From NCBI GenBank assembly GCA_900549405.1, contig URNZ01000043.1, positions 1 to 17,385 on the forward strand: DNA of 17,385 nucleotides, written 5' to 3'. The translations under genes were made by a program, and so were the position numbers. Under the pieces are notes generated by a model that did not search any database, was not told the DNA's origin, and saw only the letters and a list, made by a program, of their open reading frames with translations. Within the stretch, counting starts at the first letter, position 1. Every line of letters starts with the position of its first letter. This document shows, piece by piece, positions 6,758 to 14,400 of the stretch. Source of the DNA: an uncultured Eubacteriales bacterium (GTDB lineage Bacteria > Bacillota > Clostridia > Oscillospirales > Oscillospiraceae).

Positions 6758-8500
6758 TCAGCCCTCCTTTTTGGTGCTGTGGAAGGCTTTCACGCCGCAC
6801 AGCTGCTCACACACGCCGCAGCCCACACACAGGGTGTTGTCCACGTGGGCCTTGCCGTCCCGGATGGAGATGGCGGGACAGCCGATCTTCATGCAGTTCT
6901 TGCAGCCCACGCACTTGTCCGTGTCAACCGCCAGAGGGGCGCTGTGCTTGACATATTTCAGCAGGGCGCAGGGGCGGCGGGAGATGATGACAGAGGGTTC
7001 GTCTGCGGCCAGCTCCTCCTTCACGGCCTGGTCGCAGGCCTTCAGGTCATAGGGGTCCACCACCCGCACCCGGTTAAAGCCCATGGCCCGGCACAGGGCC
7101 TCTAGATCGATCTTTCCGGCGGGGTCGCCCTTGATGTTATAGCCGGTGGTGGGGTTCTGCTGGTGGCCGGTCATGCCGGTGATGGAGTTGTCCAGGATGA
7201 TGACGGTGGAGTTGGACTGGTTATAGGCGATGTTGGCAAGGCCCGTCATGCCCGAGTGCATGAAGGTGGAGTCGCCGATGACGGCGACCGTTTTGCCCTG
7301 GCTCTGCTCCCCCAGGGCCTTGTTAAAGCCGTGGATGGCGGAAATGGAAGCGCCCATGCACAGGGTCATATCCATGGCGGCCAGGGGGGCCACTGCGCCC
7401 AGGGTGTAGCAGCCGATGTCGCCCAAAACCGTACACTTATTCTTGCTCAGGGTGTAGAACAGCCCGCGGTGGGGGCAGCCGGCGCACATGACGGGGGGAC
7501 GGTTGGGGATGACCTCGTCCAGGCCTGCGCCGGTATGTACCTGCCCGCCCAGCCGGGCGGCGATCAGGTTCTGGGAGAACTCGCCCTCCATGGGCAGCAC
7601 GTCCTTGCCGGACACCTCCAGCCCCAGGGCGCGGCAGTGGTTTTCGATGATGGGGTCCAGCTCCTCCACCACCACCAGCTTGTCTACTTTCGCGGCAAAG
7701 TCCCGGATGAGCTTGACGGGCAGGGGGTTGGCCATGCCCAGCTTCAGCACGGAGACGGAGTCGCCGAAGACCTCCTTCACATACTGATAGGAGGTGGAGG
7801 AGGTGATGATGCCCATCTTGGTGCCGCCCATCTCTACGCGATTGATGGGGGCGGTCTCCGCCCACTCCTGCAGCTTGCGGGTGCGCTCCTCCACAAAGGG
7901 GTGGCGGCGGATGGCGTTGCCCGGCATCATGACATATTTGGCGATGTTCTTCTCATAGGGGACGCAGGGCCGCTCCACGCGGTCATGCGGCTCCACCAGG
8001 GACTGGGAGTGGGCCACCCGGGTACACATCTTCAGCAGCACTGGGGTGTCGAACTGCTCAGACAGGTCATAGGCCAGCTTGGCAAACTCCAGGGCCTCGG
8101 CGGAGTCAGAGGGCTCCAGCATGGGCACCTTGGCGGCGATGGCGTGGTGGCGGGAGTCTTGCTCGTTCTGAGAGGAGTGCATCCCCGCGTCGTCGGCCAC
8201 GCCGATGACCACGCCGCCGTTCACGCCGGTGTAGGACATGGTGAACAGAGGGTCGGCGGCCACGTTCAGGCCCACGTGCTTCATGCCGCAGAAGGACCGC
8301 TTGCCCGCCAGGCTGGCACCGAAGGCCACCTCCATGGCCACCTTCTCGTTGGGGGCCCACTCACAGTAGATCTCGGGGAATTTCACGGCCTCCTCCGTGA
8401 TCTCCGTGCTGGGGGTGCCGGGATAGCTGGAGATCACGCAGCATCCCGCCTCATACAGCCCCCGGGCAACGGCGGCGTTGCCCAACATCAGTTGTTTCAT
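6758..8500 (-). CDS. iorA: Indolepyruvate:ferredoxin oxidoreductase, alpha subunit
   Basis: This is the catalytic subunit of the arylpyruvate oxidoreductase (580 aa, normal size). The N-terminal pyrimidine-binding and transketolase-C-like parts include SSYPGTPSTEITE and the EVAFGASLAGKRSFCGMKHVG region. The thiamine-diphosphate-binding part (about 350-500) includes CAGCPHRG, LGDIGCYTLG and GDSTFMHSGMTGLANIAYN. The C-terminus carries two 4Fe-4S ferredoxin-like motifs, CVGCKNCMKIGCP and CVGCGVCEQLC, which pass electrons to ferredoxin. It sits between yerC (32 bp upstream) and iorB (3 bp downstream). In anaerobes this enzyme supports fermentation of aromatic amino acids, with the PaaK-like ligase encoded two genes downstream. 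All motifs look intact. Confidence 0.97.
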   Translation of the reverse strand: MKQLMLGNAAVARGLYEAGCCVISSYPGTPSTEITEEAVKFPEIYCEWAPNEKVAMEVAFGASLAGKRSFCGMKHVGLNVAADPLFTMSYTGVNGGVVIGVADDAGMHSSQNEQDSRHHAIAAKVPMLEPSDSAEALEFAKLAYDLSEQFDTPVLLKMCTRVAHSQSLVEPHDRVERPCVPYEKNIAKYVMMPGNAIRRHPFVEERTRKLQEWAETAPINRVEMGGTKMGIITSSTSYQYVKEVFGDSVSVLKLGMANPLPVKLIRDFAAKVDKLVVVEELDPIIENHCRALGLEVSGKDVLPMEGEFSQNLIAARLGGQVHTGAGLDEVIPNRPPVMCAGCPHRGLFYTLSKNKCTVLGDIGCYTLGAVAPLAAMDMTLCMGASISAIHGFNKALGEQSQGKTVAVIGDSTFMHSGMTGLANIAYNQSNSTVIILDNSITGMTGHQQNPTTGYNIKGDPAGKIDLEALCRAMGFNRVRVVDPYDLKACDQAVKEELAADEPSVIISRRPCALLKYVKHSAPLAVDTDKCVGCKNCMKIGCPAISIRDGKAHVDNTLCVGCGVCEQLCGVKAFHSTKKEG

Positions 8501-8532
8501 ACTTTGCTCCCTGCTTTCTTTTTATCTTCGTG

Positions 8533-8862
8533 TTATTCGGGTTTCTTGGTTTCAGACTCGTCCCGCTGGCCCAGGCCCTCCCGGCGGATGACAGTCTCCA
8601 TCACGCCGCCTGCGCCGTTGTCCAGCATAGACCGCCGGACCCGGCTGATGGTGGCGCTGCTGGCCCCCGTCTTGTCCAGAATGTCCAGATAGACCAGCCC
8701 CTGCTGGAGATACACCGCCACGTCAAAGCGCTGCTCCATAGAGCGCAGCTCGGTGGGGGTACACAGGTCGTCGAAGAACTTGCAGCACTCGTCCAGATCC
8801 TTTAGTTTCAGGATGGTCTCGTAAAGCGCCAGACTGCGCTGCCGGTGTTCTGTTTTCGCCAT
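8533..8862 (-). CDS. yerC: TrpR-like / YerC-YecD family DNA-binding regulator
   Basis: This is a small DNA-binding protein of the TrpR superfamily (YerC/YecD type, 109 aa). The core contains LCTPTELRSMEQRFDVAVYL, where the TrpR-like helical dimer region begins, followed by a helix-turn-helix (GASSATISRVRRSM). The chosen start, MAKTEHRQ, has AAAGGAGC about 9 nt upstream. A longer ATG at 8919 would lie at the expected transcription start and has no ribosome site. It is the first gene of the minus-strand operon leading into iorAB, so a role as a local repressor of aromatic amino acid catabolism is plausible. Whether it binds tryptophan is not known from sequence. The divergent tail after residue 95 is charged. 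Confidence 0.9.
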   Translation of the reverse strand: MAKTEHRQRSLALYETILKLKDLDECCKFFDDLCTPTELRSMEQRFDVAVYLQQGLVYLDILDKTGASSATISRVRRSMLDNGAGGVMETVIRREGLGQRDESETKKPE

Positions 8863-8923
8863 AACGCTGCTCCTTTCGGCAATGAACCGATAGCGCCACG
8901 ACAGGCCGTGCCGCTTCACAATA

Positions 8924-8952
8924 ACTATAACGCATTAAAGCGTGACTGTAAA
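8924..8952 (-). promoter_or_regulatory. Sigma-A-type promoter of the yerC-iorAB operon
   Basis: On the minus strand, TTTACA (8952-8947) and TATAGT (8929-8924) are separated by exactly 17 nt. The predicted start is near 8917, giving a leader of about 55 nt before yerC. An A/T-rich stretch with a 9-bp inverted repeat (8957-8978) lies just upstream and may act as an UP-like element. Confidence 0.8.
8930..8943. promoter_or_regulatory. Candidate operator: 14-bp palindrome in the promoter spacer
   Basis: The sequence ACGCATTAAAGCGT reads as its own reverse complement at 12 of 14 positions. It occupies the space between the -35 and -10 boxes of the yerC promoter, where a bound repressor would block RNA polymerase. 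YerC, encoded just downstream, is the obvious candidate ligand, but the assignment is inference. It does not resemble the Escherichia coli trp operator. Confidence 0.5.
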
Positions 8953-9007
8953 CAGGAAAAGCAAACTTTTTTGCTTTTTGGCGGAAAAGTTTTTTGAGGG
9001 ACAGCAT

Positions 9008-9043
9008 AAAAAAACTGGCCGCACCCGGTTGGGGTGCGGCCAG
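9008..9043 (-). terminator. Terminator of the rpsF-ssb-rpsR operon
   Basis: A 12-bp GC-rich stem (CTGGCCGCACCC at 9015-9026 with GGGTGCGGCCAG at 9032-9043) is followed on the minus strand by seven U residues (9014-9008). It lies 21 bp downstream of the rpsR stop and upstream of the yerC promoter, so it separates the two minus-strand units. Confidence 0.93.
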
Positions 9044-9064
9044 AAAAGAGCCTGTCACAAATAT

Positions 9065-9310
9065 TTAGTCGGTGACGTAGGGCAGCAGGGCGATCTGACG
9101 GGCGCGCTTGATGGCCTCGGTCAGCTGGCGCTGATGCATGGCGCAGGTGCCGGTGGTGCGGCGGGGCAGGATCTTGGCCCGCTCAGAAGTGAACCGGCGC
9201 AGCTTGGCGGCGTCCTTATAGTCGATGCACTCCACCTTGTCAACGCAGAAGGCGCAGACCTTGCGGCGCTTGCGGCCGCGGGGAGCTCTGTTATCACGTT
9301 CCATAGCCAT
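9065..9310 (-). CDS. rpsR: 30S ribosomal protein S18
   Basis: S18 is a primary component of the 30S platform, where it pairs with S6. The 81-aa sequence has the family core: KVCAFC at 17-22, [22 protein letters not shown], and [26 protein letters not shown]. The extra cysteines (C19, C22, C28 and the one in GTCAMHQ) mark the zinc-binding (C+) form of S18. An AGGAGG lies 8 nt before the start; a second in-frame ATG two codons later is possible but less well spaced. It is the last gene of rpsF-ssb-rpsR, the conserved bacterial order. Confidence 0.98.
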   Translation of the reverse strand: MAMERDNRAPRGRKRRKVCAFCVDKVECIDYKDAAKLRRFTSERAKILPRRTTGTCAMHQRQLTEAIKRARQIALLPYVTD

Positions 9311-9347
9311 GGATGTTACCTCCTTTTACGACCAGATACGGTCAAAG

Positions 9348-9842
9348 TCAAAACGGCAGCTCGCCGTCGTCATCAGAAAGCTCGGCAAACTGGTCCCCGT
9401 CCGCGGGAGGGGCCCCATAGCCGGAGGGTGCGGCGGGCGCGGAGTAGCCGGGATTGCTGGGGGCATAGCCGCCCTGCTGCTGGCTGTAGCCGGCGGAATA
9501 ACCGCCGTTCTCGCTGTCCCGCTTGGAGTCGCCGAAATAGACCTGGTCAGCCACCACCTCGGCAGAGCGGCGCTTGTTGCCCTCTTTATCCGTCCAATCA
9601 CGGATCTGAAGACGGCCCTCCACGATGGCCATGCGGCCCTTCGTGAAATAACGGCTGACGAATTCCCCGGTCTGCCGCCAGGCCACGCAGTCGATGAAAT
9701 CGGTGGTGCGCTCGCCGGTGTTCCGGTCCTTGAAATCCCGGTCAACGGCCAGGGAGAAGGACGCCACCGGCGTGCCGGTCTGGGTGCGGCGAAGCTCGGG
9801 GTCACGGGTCAGACGACCCATGATGAAGATCTTGTTGAGCAT
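9348..9842 (-). CDS. ssb: Single-stranded DNA-binding protein
   Basis: SSB coats single-stranded DNA in replication, repair and recombination and recruits partner proteins through its acidic tip. The 164-aa protein has an N-terminal OB-fold (about 1-108, starting MLNKIFIMGRLTRDPELRRT, with FIDCVAWRQTGEF). A flexible Gly/Tyr/Gln/Pro-rich linker (about 115-152) follows, with the canonical C-terminal tip DDDGELPF. It sits between rpsF (12 bp) and rpsR (37 bp), as in Bacillus, where ssbA has this position, so it is most likely the essential housekeeping SSB. Confidence 0.98.
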   Translation of the reverse strand: MLNKIFIMGRLTRDPELRRTQTGTPVASFSLAVDRDFKDRNTGERTTDFIDCVAWRQTGEFVSRYFTKGRMAIVEGRLQIRDWTDKEGNKRRSAEVVADQVYFGDSKRDSENGGYSAGYSQQQGGYAPSNPGYSAPAAPSGYGAPPADGDQFAELSDDDGELPF

Positions 9843-9854
9843 AGTGCTCCTCCC

Positions 9855-10151
9855 TTACTGGTCCTTGCAGACGATCAGGGAACGCATCACGCCGTCGGTA
9901 ATACGGAAGATACGATCCAGCTCAGCGGGGATCGCGGCGGCGGCGTTGAAAGTCATCAGAACGTAGTAGCCCTCCATCAGGTCGTTGATGGGATAGGCCA
10001 GACGGCGCTTGCCCCACTCGTCAACCTCGGAAACGGTACCGTTGGCCTCCACGACGGCCTTGAACTTGGCCACCAGAGCGGCGATCTGCTCCTCGCTCAG
10101 AGAAGGGTTCAGGATATAAACCGCCTCGTAGTTTGCATTGATCTTTGCCAT
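9855..10151 (-). CDS. rpsF: 30S ribosomal protein S6
   Basis: S6 binds the central domain of 16S rRNA together with S18. The 98-aa protein shows the ferredoxin-like S6 pattern: NYEAVYILNPSLSEEQIAAL at the start, VDEWGKRRLAYPINDLMEGYYVLMTF in the middle and ELDRIFRITDGVMRSL near the end. The ribosome site ATAAGGAGGTG is strong and well spaced. First gene of rpsF-ssb-rpsR; a consensus promoter and a structured leader lie upstream. Confidence 0.98.
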   Translation of the reverse strand: MAKINANYEAVYILNPSLSEEQIAALVAKFKAVVEANGTVSEVDEWGKRRLAYPINDLMEGYYVLMTFNAAAAIPAELDRIFRITDGVMRSLIVCKDQ

Positions 10152-10178
10152 TTTACTTGCACCTCCTTATGGACGTAT

Positions 10179-10201
10179 GGCCCCCGGCCTTATGCCGGGA
10201 G
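10179..10201 (-). promoter_or_regulatory. Leader hairpin of rpsF, possible S6:S18 autoregulatory element
   Basis: The roughly 78-nt leader of rpsF contains a GC-rich hairpin (CCCGGC, loop ATAAG, GCCGGG on the minus strand) just before the ribosome site. Leaders of rpsF in many bacteria carry a motif bound by the S6:S18 complex for feedback control. Position and gene fit, but I could not confirm the diagnostic CCG bulge by eye, so the functional label is tentative. Confidence 0.4.
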
Positions 10202-10235
10202 CAAGGATAGCCTGTCCGTTTGAACAGACTTTATT

Positions 10236-10263
10236 ATTATACCGAAAAACCAGAGATTGTCAA
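10236..10263 (-). promoter_or_regulatory. Consensus promoter of rpsF-ssb-rpsR
   Basis: On the minus strand a perfect TTGACA (10263-10258) and a perfect TATAAT (10241-10236) are 16 nt apart. The expected start is near 10229. Perfect consensus boxes suit a highly expressed ribosomal protein operon. Confidence 0.88.
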
Positions 10264-10292
10264 GCACTTTCTGAAAAATCGGGGAATTTCCA

Positions 10293-10322
10293 TTGACAAA
10301 AAAACCGCCCGGACCCTATACT
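10293..10322 (+). promoter_or_regulatory. Promoter of the S4-domain protein gene
   Basis: TTGACA at 10293-10298 and TATACT at 10317-10322 are separated by 18 nt. They lie 49 bp upstream of the ylmH-like gene and diverge from the rpsF promoter. A second TTGACA at 10328 has no fitting -10 box. Confidence 0.75.
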
Positions 10323-10370
10323 ACCTATTGACAGTGTTTCACAAAATAGACGTGGGGGAGGAGACCGGCC

Positions 10371-11171
10371 ATGAACAAAAAAGACCTGTTGGACCGCTGT
10401 GCCCGCAGCGGGGAGGAGCGGGTGCTGCTGGCCCGGGTGATGGACAAGCTGGAGCTGGCCCAAAACCGGGGGGTGCCCGCCCACACGCCCTTCCTCTCCC
10501 CCGGGGAGCGGGGGGCGGTGGAGGATCTGCTGCGGCTGTGCGGGCCGGTCAGAAGCCTGTTCTGGGGCGGCTATCCCGACGCCGAGCGCACCGCCTGCGT
10601 CTTTCTCCCTGATTGGCAGGAGCCGGAGGATGTCATCGCTGACCCGGAGGGCCCGGTGGCGGCGGTGGAGGGCACCTTCCCCGCAAACGCCGACCTGGGC
10701 CACCGGGACGTGCTGGGGGCCCTGATGGGCCTGGGTATCACCCGGGAGAAGCTGGGGGACATCCTGTTCCCAGAGAAGGGCCGCTGCCAGGTGGCCGTCC
10801 TGCGGGAGGCCCTGCCCATCCTCCTGTCCCAGTGGGAGGGGGCCGGGCGGTGGAAAATCTCCGTGGGGGAGATCCCGGTGCATGAGCTGCGCCCGGCCCA
10901 GGCCGCCGTGAAGACCATTCGGGACACGGTGGCCACCCCCCGGCTGGACGCGGTGCTGGCGGCGGGCTTCTCCCTGTCCCGGTCCAAGGCGGCGGGCTAT
11001 GTGTCCGCGGGCAAAGTGGCGGTGAACCACCGGGAGTGCCTGAAGGGGGACCACCAGGTGGAGGAGGGCGACGTGCTCACCTGCCGGGGCTTGGGCAAGT
11101 GCGTGGTGAAGGAGGTGCCGGGCCAGTCCCGGAAGGGCCGCACCATGCTGGTGCTGGAGCGCTACATTTAA
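10371..11171 (+). CDS. ylmH: S4-domain RNA-binding protein, YlmH-like
   Basis: This 266-aa cytoplasmic RNA-binding protein is of the YlmH type. The N-terminal region contains the family features SLFWGGYPDAERTACVFLP (about 63-81) and ALMGLGITREKLGDI (about 118-132). The C-terminal S4 RNA-binding domain (about 185-250) contains RLDAVLAAGFSLSRSKAAGYV and GKVAVNH. Bacillus YlmH has been linked to ribosome-associated quality control, where S4-domain proteins stabilise peptidyl-tRNA on split 50S subunits; that role is carried over by homology only. In many Firmicutes ylmH lies in the cell-division dcw-adjacent cluster, but here it is next to rpsF-ssb-rpsR and has its own promoter. GGAGGAG lies 8-10 nt before the start. 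Confidence 0.88.
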   Translation: MNKKDLLDRCARSGEERVLLARVMDKLELAQNRGVPAHTPFLSPGERGAVEDLLRLCGPVRSLFWGGYPDAERTACVFLPDWQEPEDVIADPEGPVAAVEGTFPANADLGHRDVLGALMGLGITREKLGDILFPEKGRCQVAVLREALPILLSQWEGAGRWKISVGEIPVHELRPAQAAVKTIRDTVATPRLDAVLAAGFSLSRSKAAGYVSAGKVAVNHRECLKGDHQVEEGDVLTCRGLGKCVVKEVPGQSRKGRTMLVLERYI

Positions 11172-11175
11172 ATTT

Positions 11176-11218
11176 TTATCCACAAAACCGCCGGGAACTG
11201 TGGAAAACTTTCCGGCGG
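11176..11218. other. Hairpin with two DnaA-box-like 9-mers
   Basis: The 70-bp gap between ylmH and the DUF896 gene holds TTATCCACA (11176-11184, plus), which matches the DnaA box consensus exactly. It also holds TTTTCCACA on the minus strand (11207-11199), which fits the degenerate TTWTNCACA form. Around the second lies a 10-bp stem (11188-11197 with 11209-11218, one G-U pair), whose loop contains most of the box. There is no T-run, so it is not an intrinsic terminator. Binding by DnaA is speculative. Confidence 0.4.
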
Positions 11219-11241
11219 GCAACGATTAGGAGGAAGAAACG

Positions 11242-11448
11242 ATGGAACCGGAAAAGATCGCCCGGATCAACGAACTGGCCAAAAAGCGCAAGGGTCCCGA
11301 GGGCCTGACCCCGGAGGAGGAGGCCGAACGGGCCGCCCTGCACCGGGAGTATATCGACGCCCACAAGCAGCAGCTCATCGCCCATCTGGAAAACACCTAT
11401 GTGCAGTATCCCGACGGGCGGAAAGTGAAGATCCAGAAGAAAAAGTAA
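11242..11448 (+). CDS. DUF896 (UPF0291, YnzC-like) small protein
   Basis: This is a 68-aa charged helical protein of the DUF896 family, related to Bacillus YnzC. The N-terminal signature KIARINELAKKRKGPEGLTP and the following helix rich in Glu and Arg, EEAERAALHREYIDAHKQQL, are typical. The end, YPDGRKVKIQKKK, is a short basic tail. The known structure of the family is a two-helix hairpin. Function is not established, although some members belong to the SOS regulon. AGGAGG lies 8 nt before the start. It follows ylmH by 70 bp in the same direction, and a strong terminator follows immediately. Confidence 0.92.
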   Translation: MEPEKIARINELAKKRKGPEGLTPEEEAERAALHREYIDAHKQQLIAHLENTYVQYPDGRKVKIQKKK

Positions 11449-11450
11449 GC

Positions 11451-11491
11451 AAAAAATCGTCTCCCGACGAAAAGCCGGGAGACGATTTTTT
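11451..11491. terminator. Bidirectional terminator between DUF896 and the SLH-protein gene
   Basis: A 16-bp perfect stem (11451-11466 with 11476-11491) has a 9-nt loop, an A-run on the left and a T-run on the right, so it can work on both strands. It separates two convergent genes and sits 9 bp from the stop codon of the SLH-protein gene. Confidence 0.93.
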
Positions 11492-11499
11492 ATGGGGAT

Positions 11500-14400
11500 T
11501 TACTTGCAGAAGTTTTGCAGGATCACCGCGATCTGGGCGCGGGTGGCGGTGCCCCGGGGGGACAGAGTGTGGGTCCCGGTGCCGGAGATCAGGCCGCTGC
11601 CCACGGCCCACTTCAGAGCCTGGGGAGCCCAGGCGCTGATGGTGACGGAGTCGGTGTAGCCGGACAGGTCGGCAGTCTGGTCCGTGTCCTTGCCGCTCAG
11701 CTGGGCGTAGCGGTACAGGATGGCCGCCAGCTGCTCCCGGGTGACCGGGTCACCGGGGCCGAAGCCGCCGTTTTCATAGCCGCTGACCACGCCGTTGGCG
11801 CTGGCCCAGGCCACCGCGTCGGCGTACCAAGCGGAGGCGCTCACGTCGGGGAATGCCTTTCCGGACACGGTGGGGCTGCCAGCCAGACGCCACAGGATGG
11901 TGACCACCTGGCCGCGGGTCACCTGGCCGTCAGGCCCGAACTCCTGGGCGCTCATGCCGCTCATCAGGCCCTGGTCAAAGACATATTTCACTGCGTCGGC
12001 GTACCAGACACCGGCTTGTACGTCGGTGAAGGGCAGGCCGGTGGGCTGCTCCGGCGTGGTGGGCACGGTGCTGGGGGCGCTGCCGCCGTGGCCGCCGGAT
12101 TCCTTGGTGTAGTCGGTGGTGAAGAACACCCGGATGTTGTCGCCGTTCTTCAGGCCATAGGCGGACATATACACGTCGGGCAGCACGCCGTTGACCCGGT
12201 ACATCCAGCCGGAGTTCTCCCCCTCCTCCAGCTCGGTGAGGGTCTTGTCGCCGAAGGTGATGGAGGAGACGTAGCCGCCCTTGTGCTGGAAGGTCAGCTT
12301 GCCCTCCCGCTGGAGCTGCTGGAGCACGTTGTACACCGTGGTGCCCTCGGGCAGGTCGGACAGGGTGGTGGTGTCCATCCACAGAGCGCCGTTGCCGCTG
12401 AGGGTGAAGGTGACGGAGATGGTCTCGCTCTTGGGGGTGGAGACTTTGATGGTCTCGCTCTTGCCGTCAGCGCCGGTGACGGTCTCCTCGGTCATGTTGG
12501 CCTCGTTATAGCCCCGGACGATCAAATTGGCGGAGACGGTCTGATAATAGAGGTCCGCCAGGCTGGCATAGTCGGCGTACTTGGTCGTGTCGCTTCGATA
12601 CAGCTGGCCGTAGCGGCCCAGGGTCTCGCTGGACAGGGCGCTGGTGATGGTGACGGCCTTGCCCTCGAACTGTCGGGTGACCAGCAGATTTTCGTGGGAC
12701 ACGGCGGTGGGGTTGCTGGACTGGAACAGCCGCCAGGCCTCCAGCTCCTGCCAGCCGTCCATGGCCACGGGCACGATGCCGGAGTTGGTCATCTGCTTCA
12801 CGTCCCGCACCCAGACCAGCTTGCCGTCCTGCTGATAGACCTCCACAAAGGGGTCCAGGTCGCTCGTCACGTCCTGGGGATAGGCGTTGCCGTTCTTGAT
12901 GCCGTCCCAGTAGTGCTCCTTCACCTGCTGCATCAGGTCCAGCTCGGCCCGGACCTCTTCGGTGGTGATGGGCTGGACCTGGAACGTAAAGGTCTTCTCA
13001 GCCAGCACGGGCATGTTGGCGTAGTCCCGGCCCTGGCCGCTGGGGCGGTCCAGAATGCGCACCGTCAGGGTGACGGTCTTGGCGCTCTGGTTCGGAGCGG
13101 GACGGTAGACCTCCACCCGGGCGGCATTGGCCACGTCGGGGGCCTTGATGACGTCGGGGTCACTGCTGGTGATGAGGACGGGGGTATATTTGCCGTCGAA
13201 GCCGCTGCCCTCGCCGTACTTGTCCAGCATATACCGGTTCAGGTCGCCGGTGATGGGGAACTGAATGTCGCCGGAGACGGAGTAGACCCCGTTTGCACTG
13301 GTGATAGTATCACCAGTGATATCCTTCAGGCTGCCGTCGTTGAAGACGGCGTTCAGGGCATCCTGGTATTTCTCGCCGTCGTCGCTGGGGGCCACCTTGA
13401 CGGTGAAGGTCTTGTGCAGGGTGAGGGCGCTGGTCTCGTCGCTGGAGTTGGCCAGCTGGAAGGTGAAGGTGGCCGTCAGGGTGACTTCTTTCTTGGTGCT
13501 GCTGCCCCGGACCACGGCCACATAGGGGTCAAACAGGGTGTCCGCCGTGGTCTGCTTCTCGGTGCTGATGGTGATGGCGGGGTCGTTGCTCTGCCAGGAG
13601 ATCAGGGTCCACTTCTTGCCGTCCACCACCTTGGGCAGCTCAAAGTTTTCGGTGACAGGAGCGGGCTGCTGCTCCGCGCCCTCGACTGTCGCAATCCCCT
13701 TCAGGGTGACCTTGTTCAAAATCTCCTTTGTCATGGCGCTCTTGACCTGCGTCTGGTCCCAATACACAACGACGGGGACCGTGCGGGTGGCGGTGATGCC
13801 GTCACGGGTGAAGGTGAAGGTCACGTTATACATGCCGAACCGCTGGGCGGGGGCATTGTTGGGGTCAGTATAGAAGAAGGTCACGTCGCCGTTGTTGGCG
13901 ATGTTAGAGCTTTCATTCGTGGCGTTGGTCTTTTCCACGCCCTGAATGGCAACGCTGATGTCGGGGGCGTTCAGCTTGGCTTCCACCATCTCTTTTACGT
14001 TGACGGTGGTGTCCGCACTGTAGGTGGGGTAGAGGGTGTTCAGCTTGGCCGCGTCGATGGCGTTGTTCAGCGCCTCCTGGGCCAGCTGAGATTCGTCCTT
14101 GGACCAGACGGTGATCTTAAACGTGCGGTTATAATAGACGTCGGGGTTCTCGCTGTAAGTAAACTTAGCTTTCAGCTTGACCTCTGCCGACGGACCATCG
14201 GGACAGGTCACCTTGCCCTCGTTCGTGATCACGCTGGTGTTGTTGCTGGTCCAGTCGCTGATGTTGGCCGTCATGCCGTTCTTGGCGTGAGAGGCAGGCA
14301 GGGTCAACTGCGTATCTTCCTTGATGACAGAGGGAAGGGGGAAGTCCGGGTCATAGGCAACGGGATAGAAGTTGCCGTGGTCGGCGGTGCGGACGACAGC

